This document shows, piece after piece, positions 35,734-46,900 of a DNA stretch of 64,000 nucleotides. A model generated the notes under the pieces. It made no database searches and had not been told where the DNA came from. It saw only the letters and a program-made list of their open reading frames with translations. Source of the DNA: Hymenoscyphus infarciens (lineage: Eukaryota > Ascomycota > Leotiomycetes > Helotiales > Helotiaceae); assembly GCA_001414345.1 (NCBI GenBank), contig LLCB01000011.1, positions 310,001-374,000 of the forward strand. Direction: 5' to 3'. Position 1 is the first letter of the stretch. Every line of letters begins with the position of its first letter. Both the position numbers and the translations under genes were made by a program.

Positions 35734-36211
35734 CAGTGTTTTAGGTTTCCCCGCCTAATCTGTTATCCTATCCTGCCTCGACGCTCCTTCTCCCTCCTAC
35801 CTCTATTTTAAGGCTATCCTGCCTTCTCCTATTCTTAAATTTTAGCTTTCTTAGCCACTCCTATCCTATAGTACTTACTTGCCTTTCCTTACTAAAGAAG
35901 AGTTAGGCTAGTTAATCTCGCTTAAAGCCTAGAAGGCGGCTCTAATTTCGCTTAATATCCGGAAGGCGGGTAGAAAAGAGGGTCTAGGTCCTAATTAGGG
36001 GTTGCCTTCCTAATCCTACTCTAGCCTAGTCGTCTTTTTTTATCTACCTAGCTACTCCTATCCTGTTTTTAGAACTTTCCTAGCCACTCCTATCCTAGTT
36101 AGAGTACCTAGCCTACTAAACTTAGCCTAGCCTCTCCTATCCTTACCTAGGTGAGTAGCCTATCCTATCCTAAGTACTAGGCTGACCAAGGCGGGGAAAG
36201 CCAAAACACTG
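35734..36211. mobile_element. 478 bp hAT-type MITE with exact 8 bp target-site duplication
   Basis: The left end CAGTGTTTTAGGTTTCCCCG and the inverse of the right end (CAGTGTTTTGGCTTTCCCCG) agree at 21 of 23 positions when extended by CCT. Both flanks carry CTTTCCGG (35726-35733 and 36212-36219), an exact 8 bp duplication typical of hAT transposition. The interior has no transposase; it is pyrimidine-rich and contains repeated TAGC(C/T)ACTCCTATCCT phrases. The intact duplication suggests a fairly recent insertion, and the sequence does not look RIP-mutated. Confidence 0.88.
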
Positions 36212-36219
36212 CTTTCCGG

Positions 36220-38434
36220 TATTCGCGGCTAGTAAGACGATGTTACTTTCTATATATTTACAAGCTACAATTTACTTGGCTCCGAGATAGACTATTCTTT
36301 AGTCGTATTGTCTTGAACAGTACTTTTTTCAGCGCAATTAAATTGCTACGTTTTTGGCATACATGTATACTCACGTGGCTGAATATCTCCATTACCCTTT
36401 GGTTAGGAACTTGTAAGAGCATCTGTCGTCAATTTATGTTTACCTGAACAATCTGCATCTAGAACCGTTTTACTAGAAGGTCTAAGATAATTGCGTTAGT
36501 TGAAGAAAGTTACTTGAGATGATTGGAAATGGTAGCCCTCAATTGTTGTCAGCTTCCAGGTTCAATTATGTCAGGCCTTCTGGTGTAATCTTTTTAGCTG
36601 GGTGTATGTAAGAAAATTTTCCACAATCAACTTTGACAGTGTTTACAAGCATTCTTAACCTCTAAATAACTAAGCATGATGTACTCTGGAGTCTTTCCTC
36701 TAAATCACGGCTCAAAAACTCTTCGTGTCATCTATTACTTGTAAAACACAATACTAAGCTGAGAGCTTTCGTTTCTTTAACATGAAGAAAAGAAAAATAA
36801 GAGCTAAATGACTGCAAATTATACCATCTGAGACACGATATCCAGCAGACTATCATGGACTCAGCCAGTCCACGGCCTCCAGCAAAGCTTCGTGCTAGGA
36901 TGAAGTTATACATTTTCTGTAGAACTACATGGTTTCCACGCAGCTCTCGCATAGCCTGGCGATAAAACTACGGGACTGCAATTTTTTTCAAAGAAGAGTG
37001 CTTAGAGAGGCTCCACATTATTTGCCAAAAAAACCGGAGAAAACCAAATCAAGGCTGCTGTACAAAACCTGAGGTAGTTGGGACTTGGACAGAAAGATCT
37101 TTTGATAAAAAGTTTAAAAAACCAACAATCGCCAGACAAGAGGCGGTCTGGTACAGTCCTTCTACAGAGGCTATTTCTTCGCGGCGCATGGAGGCACTTG
37201 CCGATTTTTTTTGTAAGCTGGTTCGCAGGCAGAGGTTATCAAACTCCATCCAAAACATCCATCGCATTTCAGTACCTCTCATCAAGCACGATTTGAGATT
37301 GAACACGAGGACCGCAATGTCCGGCTAGTTTTACGAGAGGCAGCCTTTTCCTTCAGGAACGAATTGGGACCCAAAGACAATGACACTTTCCGATGGAGAA
37401 AAAAAACAGACAAACGCCGTTCTGTTATGATTAAGTATAAACAAACAATTAGAGGACAAACCGCACGACAGAGAAAAGCCGCGAGAAGGGGAGGTATGAC
37501 TCTTGGCCGTATACCCCCCCCCCCTCTTTCTCCATCCATATATATGATTTCTTGTCATCGAAAACGAATCGCCGGGGGCGCCTGGAGGCATCGCTATTCT
37601 CTTGTCCTCCGCCTCCGCCTAGCTCTATCACCCACCTGTTGTACCCAGTATTGTTCTTATTTCAAGCGATTATAGAGGAGTACTAGGGGCTGCAGAAAGT
37701 CGTAACTGTAGGCCTGAAAGACTTTCCCTTCTATACTTGTTCTAATACTTCTGGGGTAACTCAATTGCTATTAATCTAGTTATCCCAATTGTTTGGGATA
37801 ATTGAATTGCTCGAACAATCAGATGAGAAGATAGCTGGCCTTCTACTCTTGTTGCCCCTACCCCCTGGTGGAAGTTGGGGGTTTCCATATAAATGGTTAC
37901 GGAGTGCCATGCTCCCTTCCGTGTCTGCAACCTCACCAAGGCCCAAAAAACATTTTGGAAATGATGGATAGAAGTCGACCGAACTTATTTCTCAAGTTGC
38001 TGAGGACTTCTTCTGTCAAAAACAGTCCATCTGGAGATTTCCGCGGCGTATCATTTATCCGAGGCATCCGAAAGTCTTTCTAACCGAAGGGGTCTTTCAG
38101 GTTGGGGTTAGAGAGACCATAAAAACTTTGGCGCCAGTGTCAATATCAGTTTGATGCTCTTTTCACGTATTCATTAAGGGGTCGAGAGACAGTTTGTTGC
38201 AATACCAAAGCAAAGCACAGTCAGCGAGTCGCACCTTCCTCTCTGTTTCAAGTGTGTCAGAGAGCAAACTGTACCACATAGGTATCAAACGGGCGGAATA
38301 TCAGCTCAAATCCACAGCTCCTTCCTCTGTTTACCAAATTCTTTCAAGAATATATCCTCATTACTCGTACCTATTTCGACTGCAATCGAAATATCCACTA
38401 AACTCCACCATCTAGAAAAGTTACCAAAGAAGCA
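36220..38434. other. gene-poor stretch
   Basis: Minus frame 37049-37306 and neighbours have no recognised motif. A run of about 13 C lies near 37507. A second MITE copy lies at 37684-37860. Confidence 0.4.
37684..37860. mobile_element. degenerate relative of the 15.4 kb MITE
   Basis: TAGGGGCTGCAGAAAGTCGT and the following AACTGTA align with the left end of the element at 15385. Further shared phrases are CTTCTATAnTTGTTCTAAnAC about 45 bases in. The right end keeps only a short inverse match (GCCCCTA). No target-site duplication is seen. The interior contains a perfect hairpin, TTATCCCAA-TTG-TTTGGGATAA. Confidence 0.5.
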
Positions 38435-39110
38435 ATGATGGCTTGTACGTCCCCTCATCCCCCTTCGAGCCAATCTGCAAACTAACCCATCTCTAGCTCT
38501 CCTCAACACCTCCCACACCGTGGAAGTCATCACGCCCCTCTCACCCTCAATAACGAAACCCCAAGTCCTCTCCCTTCTCCACAACCGCATCTCCATGCTC
38601 TCCCTCAACCCCCTCCTAAAATCGCACACCGAACTCCCCCCTCCAGCCAGCACCGCCTTCTACTCGTCCGTGCTCCCCGAACTCAAGCCCTCCAGCGCCG
38701 CGGAAATCGAAGCCCTACCCGTATACAGAGTCGTAGAAAGCAGCGGGCCCGAGAACGAAGAAGAGGGGTCCTGGCGTGGAGGATGGGCAAAGAAGGTTAT
38801 GCCGGGGGAGATTTCTTATGATACTAGTATGCAACATCGAGGGGATGGGATGTTGACTTTGGCACATGCGCCTATGGGGGTTAGCACTGTTACGACATGG
38901 ACGGTTACGGAGGAGGGAGGGAAGTTGAGTTTGGGGTTGAAGGGGGTGTGTAGTAGTAATCGCATGTTGATGGGGTTTATTAAGACGACTTTGCAGGGGA
39001 GTTATGATAAGCTGGCTGCGGATTTCGTGATTGAGTTGGAGAAGAGGGTCAGGGAGGAGGGTGTTGTCAAGAATGGCACCGGTGGCGGGGTACAAAGCGT
39101 CGTTCCATAG
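38435..39110 (+). CDS. DUF7053-family protein
   Basis: Two exons, 38435-38444 and 38497-39110 (624 nt, 207 residues). The 10 nt first exon encodes MMA plus one base; the 52 nt intron has a GTACGT donor and a CTAACC branch. Spliced, the start reads SLLNTSHTVEVITPLSPSIT, the usual opening of this family (a Thr-Val-x-Val-Ile-Thr-Pro-Leu strand followed by a helix such as LSLLHNRISMLSLNPL). Later features are PGEISYDTSMQHRGDGM, LTLAHAPMGV and a C-terminal helix SYDKLAADFVIELEKRV. These small proteins have an SRPBCC-like alternation of strands and helices; the biochemical role is not known. Third-position usage changes from C-ending codons in the first half to G/T-ending codons in the second, near 38770. 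The gene converges on LAS1, 527 bases away. Confidence 0.8.
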
Positions 39111-39637
39111 AGGGGATACTTTGGGAACTGGGTATTGGGGAAACGCTGGGTATTCGGGATGATTGCTATGGGCGTTTGACACAATGGGTTAGAAGCTGCA
39201 TCAATACTGCGGGAAGCTGGGAGGGCATGGAGTAAAGTTTAGATCTGCAGGAGGAGCAGCTAGATACCAATAAGTTGAGAATTATTTCATTTAGGAGCCT
39301 CAACCATCCAACTCTATGATATGTGCGGTGGATTGACCGGCCAAGGGTCAGGTGCGTTTGTATGGAACAAAGGTTTAATTGAGCGAGAGAAAAGGCCGAG
39401 TAAGTAATTTACACTCATGGATCCATCCTCTTTTCTGAAGAAGGTGGATAGGGGTTACATGTGTAATTAATTCTGGGTCGGCAAGTGAGCCCATCCGACT
39501 CGTCACGAAGGATCGAATGAGAGGCTATGCCATTCCTCCCATCAACGTAAAAACAAAAAATATAGGTTCGCAACCGTCATTATCAAGAGGAGACCGGAAA
39601 AAGGTGGCTTGTTGGACTGGACTGGAAGAATAATCTT
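39111..39637. other. convergent intergenic region
   Basis: 3' flanks of the DUF7053 gene (+) and LAS1 (-). Nothing else is seen. Confidence 0.4.
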
Positions 39638-41774
39638 TCAAACAACGCCTATAGGTTTTGGAACCCAAGGACCCTCCCACATTGCCCATCCCTTCCCCCC
39701 CTTCATCTCAGAACCTTTGTCTTCCACTTGGGATTCAGACCTAGGTTCGTTCACAGCATCCTCGAGGCTTTGTTCCATGCTAGCCATCTCCTTCCTAAAC
39801 TTATCGAGATTCCCAACCTGGACAGCTTGCCCAGTACTTACTGAAGAAGTAGCACCCCGATTGGATATCTTACGATGCAACACCAAGCATCTTAACAAGA
39901 CTTTCGAATCCTTCTCAGTCCACTGAACCTCAGTGATCGCCATGAGCAACTCATCCTCCTCCCATTTCGACAAATGATTTTCCAACTCTCTCCTCCTCTC
40001 ATCATCCCCCTCCCCCACCACCCTTCTCACAAACTCCCTGCACTCAGTAACCCCTCTTACGTCTTCCTTTCCATCCTCGCTAGCGGTCAAATTGACCCAA
40101 TAATAGTCCCATATCCACGTCAACGCCTTCTGAGTCGCCGTCCTCAATTTCGAAAGCGAAGGAAGTTCCTCATGCGTGGCTTGATGGCGAAGTTCCACGT
40201 ATGTCGCGGGAAGACCGATCGTTTTGGCGATAGAATACATGCTCATCTTTTTCTGTTTTACCTGATGTCCATCGAGGAGGCCCGTGACGAAGCTATTTCT
40301 AGGTGGTTAGTTGACACATCCGACTTGAAACATCTGGAGTTATGAAAATGGCATGGAAGGAACATTATTCCAAAGAATTTGTGTTGGAAGGGGGCTTGAG
40401 AGTAAAGAGTAAGAAGGAGAAATTATTTGCGGGGTAGCCCCGCATGAAGATTAGGATTTGAGGGTCACCCGGATGTTTGGCCGTTTTCTTTCCTTGTGGC
40501 TTGCGAGATGGCTGCGGAGATGCTTTCCGAACAATGTGAAATGTCATGGAAGGTTCAGAAATAAGGATTACGTTTCATGGTTGCTAAGCTCCTAGCCAAT
40601 GCTACGTGTAAGCCTTTATTCCAACCACCCGGGCGGGAAAAAAGGGTGAAACAGCTGGATCTCAAAGTGAGGTGAAGATCTTGCAAGACGAGTACATGAA
40701 CCATGTTGTGGCAAACATGACAAGCATATAGAATTTGACAGCGGATGCCTTTTTCTCCGTTTGATACTTATCAGAAGTAAGATATACAACCGGTGTAAAA
40801 TCAGAAGTACAGTAAGCTGCAAACTCTCGATCCTCCCTCTGCATTTCGCTTGAAACATCAGTGTCCGAAGGATTTTTACTTGGGTATTTCCGATAGAACC
40901 AATCCATTTCTCTTGTTCAATTCAAACAAACGTTCCGAATGAAGTTTATGAACACGAGGCCAAGGCAACTTTCTCGGTTGCCTAACCCAGGAGATCGGGG
41001 GCATATTATCGGCATGACGAATAAAAGACCCAGCAAAATAGTCCCTGGTCACTCTCCTGGAATCGATATGACCTTGCAATATACCCGTTTATTCGAAACA
41101 TAATCAAGGCAATCCACGGAATTTTTGCATGGAATTTTCCATAACGTCAGCCGCCTTGCGGAGACAAGAGAAGCAAGAATTCATGCTTGGAAATCAAGAT
41201 TCCATAGACTGCAGCTCTCAGAGCGACACGCCTCGATCTCGCCTCAAACCAAAACACAGACTCCACCAAATGATTGAAACCATCCTAAATGCAAAAAGAA
41301 AGCAAGAGACTCACCGACAAAAGGCACCCCCGTAAGCAGCCCTAACACAGTAACTCGAGTTCCCACCTCTCTCATCATTGAGTACAGCTGCCGCCAGAAG
41401 AGCTGTGCTCTCCACCAAATGAGGGCAATTTCCTCTCTGCACTAGATAGCAAATCAGCCATTGCTTTCCACATTGGTTCCCGCGTTTCCAGGAGTCCTCT
41501 TCCCCTTTAGCAAAATGAAACCTTCTCAGATGAAGATTCTCCTCATACTCTCCTTCCCAACCATGAAGCTGAAGAAGGTAAAACCAATTATCTCAACTTG
41601 ACTCGACCCGACCCAACCCCGGAAACGAAACAAAAGAGAAGCCAACAACTTACTCCAAACCCCCACCCTCTCAACCCCTTCTGCCATCACCTCCCTCTCC
41701 TCTCCATAAAGTGCCTCTCGAACAGCAAGTAATTCAGATTGATGCCGCCACGGCGTGATCACGTATTGCACCAT
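39638..41774 (-). CDS. LAS1: pre-rRNA processing protein LAS1, three exons
   Basis: Endoribonuclease subunit that with Grc3 cuts the ITS2 spacer of pre-rRNA in the nucleus (known for the family). Exons are 41774-41654, 41441-41315 and 40292-39638, total 903 nt, 300 residues. Exon 1 gives [16 protein letters not shown]...VGVW. Exon 2 gives [20 protein letters not shown] and [14 protein letters not shown]. Exon 3 gives [22 protein letters not shown] and [14 protein letters not shown], the RHxxTH motif expected of the HEPN-type active site. It ends [16 protein letters not shown]. Junction phases agree and all donors are GT. Intron 2 is 1022 nt, far longer than its neighbours. An array of 8 bp repeats sits about 60 bases upstream of the ATG. 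Confidence 0.92.
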
Positions 41775-41836
41775 CTTCACCGACTCAAGTCCCTTCCCTT
41801 CCTTTGTCTCTTTCTGTCTCTGGCCCGTCTCGTTCT

Positions 41837-41880
41837 TTCGTAACTTCGTAACTTCGTAACTTCGCAACTTCGCAACTTCG
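41837..41880. repeat. 8 bp tandem repeat in LAS1 leader
   Basis: TTCGTAAC three times, then TTCGCAAC twice, then TTCG. The T/C change within units is a single transition. Confidence 0.85.
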
Positions 41881-42745
41881 CTCGCCTGAGACTCTCCAAT
41901 GTACGCAGTAATGCAAATCGACAAACCTCCCCGGAAAATCATAAAATTTCACATCCGATAACCCTAACCCTCTCCATCTCCAAACGCGTCACAAAAACCA
42001 AAAAAAAAAGAGACCCAAACCCCACCGAGCGCCAAGCCTCAAACACCACAAATCCCCCGACCTCGCTGGATCCACTAAAAATTAAAATTTCTCCGTCTAA
42101 GCCCGAATAGGCAAGGTTTTCCGCATTTCCTCAATAGTATTATTCTTAGCTCCGAATCTTCATTCACTCTTCCATACAGTAGGTACCAAGGTACTCCGTA
42201 CCAACCACGAAACCTTGTACTCGTAAAGCGACCCCGCCAGTGCGGAACCCATCCAACGGCTTCCGCCGCAAGACATTTGAGGAAATATCGATCTTCCTCA
42301 TCGGAATGCGAAGAAATCGAAAAGATCTTCTACAAGTTGTCTCACAAAGAGAAAGGGGGGAAATGATGTTTCGCTGTGCAGAATGATCACATGAAGAAAG
42401 CAGCGGAGAGAAGTTTGAAGTTATGTGAGTGTTTTTGTTTGTTTTGAAGATACTTTATCAGCAGTAAGAAACTGCATCTATTCTCACACCTCTTGTCTTT
42501 CTCCTCTTATCTAGTTTCGCCATTTCCACGACAGGTGGTTGAAACCAAGCAGGGGGAATCCATCCCATCCAAACAAACACCAAAATCCATGATTCCCAAA
42601 AACCCAAGCCTGGGTATCCTTTTAACCCAAAGCCACCGATGCTAATCCCAATCGCTATGCTATGCTAAAAATGATAAAAACACAAAATAATAACTAGTAA
42701 TGGTGATCGAGAAAAGAAGATTCCACTCCGAAATGTTCAAACACT

Positions 42746-43855
42746 TCAAACCCAGTTGCCTTGCGGCATTGCTTGGTGTTGAACAGGCTCAGCCTGTCTC
42801 TCTTCCTCTTCATCTTCGCCCTCTCCGTCGGCCTCTTCGTCATCATCCTTCTCATCTTCGCTAGGAGGAGTCCATCCTTCTTCAAGCTTCAATCCCTTTC
42901 CGACTGGTTCAGGGCGTCGGTAATTGGATCCGAGAAGTTGGTTCATCATTCTGTAATTATCTAGTTGTGGGTCTGGCTCCGGTGACTTGGCAGCTTCAGG
43001 AGTATCGTATAATCCGAGGCCCACGAGATCGTCTCCAGACTCATCATCGTCAAGCGATTGGTATGGTATTGACTCCTCTGAAGGGAAAGATGGCTCAGGG
43101 TGTTGAATGGGGAGGAAGTTCTCAGGTGTAGGTGGTGCGGTAGAGCTTTCAAAGCTATTACCCGCAAAGTTGTTCCATTCATATTGAGGGTACCCGGTTG
43201 AGTTCAGGTCAGCCAAAGATGATGGGCTATATTGGGTTGCTGCTTCCATCATGTAGGAAGGCTGGCTTGCAAAATACTGTTGTTGTTGGAGCTCTGGGAA
43301 GTATTGTTGCGGTTCGTAGCCAGTATATGGCATAGATGCTGGAGAGAAGTTTGATGCTGGGGATGTATACCCAGAATAGACTGCAGGGGTTGGAGGTAGA
43401 TAGTTGAATTGTTGGTTGTTGAAGTCGTATGTAGGAGCTTGATAATATGGCTGACATTGTTGGGGTATTTGTTGTGAGGATGGGTGCCAGCTGACGGGTC
43501 TGTTTGATCGTGTAGGAACTTGAAGTCCATCATTGGAAACGAATCCGGCCGACATTGATGGAACAATTTGCTGGTCTGCCACCGGCGCCATTCGTCGATA
43601 TGGACTCTCAGCCATAACGGTCCTCCGTCTTCCCATTCCTATCGAGCCGCGAGGACTATTGTTGGCACTGTTTGGTTTGACCACCCGCATTGATCCGCTG
43701 GCTCTCTGTGTATGCAGTGTGTTGGAGTTTCTCGAGAATCGAGTTAAATTTGATAAAGCCATCTGCTTCGAGACATCCTCCAATAATGATTCAACTGTTG
43801 AATACTCCACTGCATTCCTGCCCCAATTCCCTGAGTTCATCGTCATGGTGTTCAT
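42746..43855 (-). CDS. low-complexity conserved hypothetical protein
   Basis: One uninterrupted frame. I start at MNTMTMNSGNWG (43855), giving 369 residues; an earlier in-frame ATG at 43918 would add 21. An N-terminal helix, YSTVESLLEDVSKQMALS, is followed by RFSRNSNTLHTQ and a Gln/Tyr/Pro/Ser-rich middle of about 170 residues. An ordered-looking C-terminal block follows: DLVGLGLYDTPEAA, DPQLDNYRMMNQLLGS, NYRRPEPVGKGLKLEEGWTP. The end is acidic (DEKDDDEEADGEGEDEEEE). The GLGLYDTP, RRPEP and GKGLKLEE phrases are familiar from uncharacterised ascomycete proteins, but I know no function. Composition suggests an intrinsically disordered, possibly nuclear regulatory protein; that is inference. Confidence 0.78.
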   Translation of the reverse strand: MNTMTMNSGNWGRNAVEYSTVESLLEDVSKQMALSNLTRFSRNSNTLHTQRASGSMRVVKPNSANNSPRGSIGMGRRRTVMAESPYRRMAPVADQQIVPSMSAGFVSNDGLQVPTRSNRPVSWHPSSQQIPQQCQPYYQAPTYDFNNQQFNYLPPTPAVYSGYTSPASNFSPASMPYTGYEPQQYFPELQQQQYFASQPSYMMEAATQYSPSSLADLNSTGYPQYEWNNFAGNSFESSTAPPTPENFLPIQHPEPSFPSEESIPYQSLDDDESGDDLVGLGLYDTPEAAKSPEPDPQLDNYRMMNQLLGSNYRRPEPVGKGLKLEEGWTPPSEDEKDDDEEADGEGEDEEEERQAEPVQHQAMPQGNWV

Positions 43856-43918
43856 TTTGGTTTGCGTGTTGAGGATAATGTGTTCAAGTTGAGAGATGGA
43901 AGTAGCAAAACAAATCAA

Positions 43919-46900
43919 GAGGATTTGGAAGGGAAGGTATAGATATAGATATAGAACATGGCGGGAGAAAACTTAGAAGTGGGGATATGAGAGAAGGGAT
44001 AGAAATGGATCTTCACCATGTCGAAGCTAGACTCCTAGACATAGTGTAGACAACCGAGAGGACAAATATGAACAGTACCTTGTAAATGACTTATTTAACT
44101 TCCGGTATGTCGTCTGTGTCATCTGGCTGTTGATGGATCATCCAACGGACGAGCCAGGATTGTTAGGCGTGGGTGGTGTCTGATTTGGCCAGGTCTGAGC
44201 TTTTCTTCTGCGGAGGGAGTGGGCATGTTGGCTGTCGAAGTCAAAATATGGTGGAGCCCTAGCCTGGAAGCAGCTGCAACATGCACAGTTCGAGGCCAAG
44301 CGGCTCCGACAGGCTTCAAAATGGCATCCCGCGGCTGGATACGTATGAGGGCGCACAATGCGGTGTGTGAGTGAGTACAGTAAGTGTGAAGGGAAGTGTG
44401 TAGGGAGCTAGGGAGGGGGAGTTACTAGTGTAGAAGCTGGGTTTGGATTGGCGCTGGCGTTGGAGGTTGTGTTTGGTTTGGTATGGCAACTGGCTGCACA
44501 CCACTCTCGTGAGGAAGGGAAAAGGATACCTAAGTCGTCAAGGGAAGGGTTCAGTAGTCAGGGTACCAGGTAAGCAGGGGGCGGTTGACGGTAGGGTAGC
44601 AAAGCCACTGGCACTTTACGTGGTACTTACGAAGGCGCCCTGAAAGCGGTCAGATTATTCTGCCTTTGAGGCCTGTTTCCACGCCAATGAGGGTTTGGTC
44701 AAGGCAAAATGTCGAGGGGGGTGTGGGTAGCGGAGTAACAGCCGAGTGGAGAAAATGAAGAACTTAGGCGGCTGGACTGGACCAAAGGGGAAAGGGGGGT
44801 GTATCATAGAGGCGCTGGCGTGTGATTATCGTCCGACTGGCCCCAGCTTTATTGGCAAGTTATGTCTTGAGATCTACTTTCCGTAGTCTCTGACCCTCGT
44901 TGTCGTAGGCCAATCAGGGTTCAATGGTCAGCCGGAAAAATGGAAAAGGCAGGGCCAAGGAGAGCGAGGATAGGCGAGGGGTGATATCCTTCGTAGATAT
45001 TTGTGCCGAAGAGGCTTGTTGTAGGCGTAAACAGGCCTCTTCCTTTTGATGCATGTAAATGCCATCCGCACACTCACATTCGTAGCAGCCAAGGAGACTT
45101 TGAGATCAAAGTTCGTGGTCGTGGATTCGGATCACCCCCTGCTATCCTGCTCTGGCAGAATTCCCGACCGCATTCCCTCCCACCATCCATCCCACCGTCC
45201 AGTTCAAGGGGTTTGGAGTTTTGAGCCCCGTAAGCGCCAGGGTATTGATTGGCACCCAGTCTCAATCTCCAAAGAAGCCCGCCCGCGCGTGGATCACGGA
45301 TCATCAAGGAGTCTCGCTTGCGGGACAACGACGAGTCTCAGACGACGAGGAAACCCATCTTTTGATGCCGGCCTGCTTGTGCCACCGCGACATGACGCCT
45401 GTTCCTCCTGGGATGCAGAAACCATTACAGTAATACACCCACAAAAAGAACCCACGACTCGGTGATCCCTTAACTTTCCGTCCACACAAAAGAGTTCAAC
45501 GCATCTCAGATCCTTTATTAATTTACAATTGGATCCTGATAAGCGGGAAAAACTTGGGGAATTGCAGTGGAATTGCCCGCATTGGTAAGTTCTTGGAACA
45601 AGTTCACCGTCATCTCCAAAGGCAATATCCATGAATTGAAGTGTCTGGTAATCCATTGGCGGCTAGTGATGATGTTGCACATTATTCGTCCATATCTCCC
45701 GTACTTAGCGGTTGGTCCATCACGACCGGAGTAAGTAACCTCCTTCCTGGTCTGTCACAAATGCACTGTAAAAATTGATCAGAACAAGGCTAGAAATTAA
45801 AGCTGGGTCTCAAAGCACCTGGAGCTGATATTCATGCTTCGGTGATGATCCGTTCAAAGTCCATGTCATCATACAGAGAAGAGCAAATGCAATGCAAGGG
45901 AGGTACGAGTACGGAGGTTTCGCTGTCACACTGCCAAATGAAGCCGTCGAGATTGCCGGTTGTTTTGTGGCCTTCGCCTTGTGCTAAGCGGCAATCCCGT
46001 CACGACTGTGCCGACTCAGAATGGGCGTCATTAAAACGAAGTCTTGATAGGTAAATAAATCAGTTATGGTCCGTACGATACATAAAGAGTACGGAGTCGA
46101 ATGAGGCATGTCGATACGTAAATCCAGAAGTGCTTGCGTGGAGGCTGCAGACGACCAGCCACCAAGCGTATCCCCATTTGGCCTCCACCTGGGCAGTCTT
46201 GCCTGAGATGTTTGGTCCCTGCTGTGGTGTGGCGCATTTTATACACCGGACCCTGTGGATGGGTGTGGGTCTGGGTCTGGGTCGGTGGAGGAAGAAACGT
46301 TTTGCATCCTTGCTCCAGAGACTTCAAAAAGCCCTGGCCCCTGAGGCGTTTGTTTAGAGCGCGGGCCATACGATCCTGGGAAAAGTATCAAAGCCCTTGT
46401 CACCTTGGGCTACGCTTCGTCACGGAGGAGGCGTGGTCCTAAAATGGAGCATTGGAGACAGTGGCTAGACAAGGGTCTAAGGTAGTCTACTGCTCCCCGC
46501 CGCCCAGGTTTATCACAGAAGGACTCCGTGCCCTGCAGCGCAGCTCGGCTGGGCCAGAATCCTTTCTGCAGTGCATGGCATCAACATCGACATCGGGACC
46601 AAACGAGAAACGAAGGCAAAGGAGACCAAGGATGCTTCCGCTCCGCTACTACCACAAACGTCGAGTCATACAGTGCGAGTCTGTTTCGTCCAACACTGGA
46701 AAAGAGGGCAAAGGATGGCGAAACCACGATAGAGGATGCTTCGGGCGAGGACGAGGACGAGGGCGACAGTGACGAGACATTTCTCTCAGTGCATAGAAGT
46801 AAATAGTCTTGTGTCCCTGCCAACTTCGTGTGCGGACACTTCGCTGAGTCTTGAGCCATACCTTCCCTCGAAACGATGCCCCATCTACCCCTGACAACCT

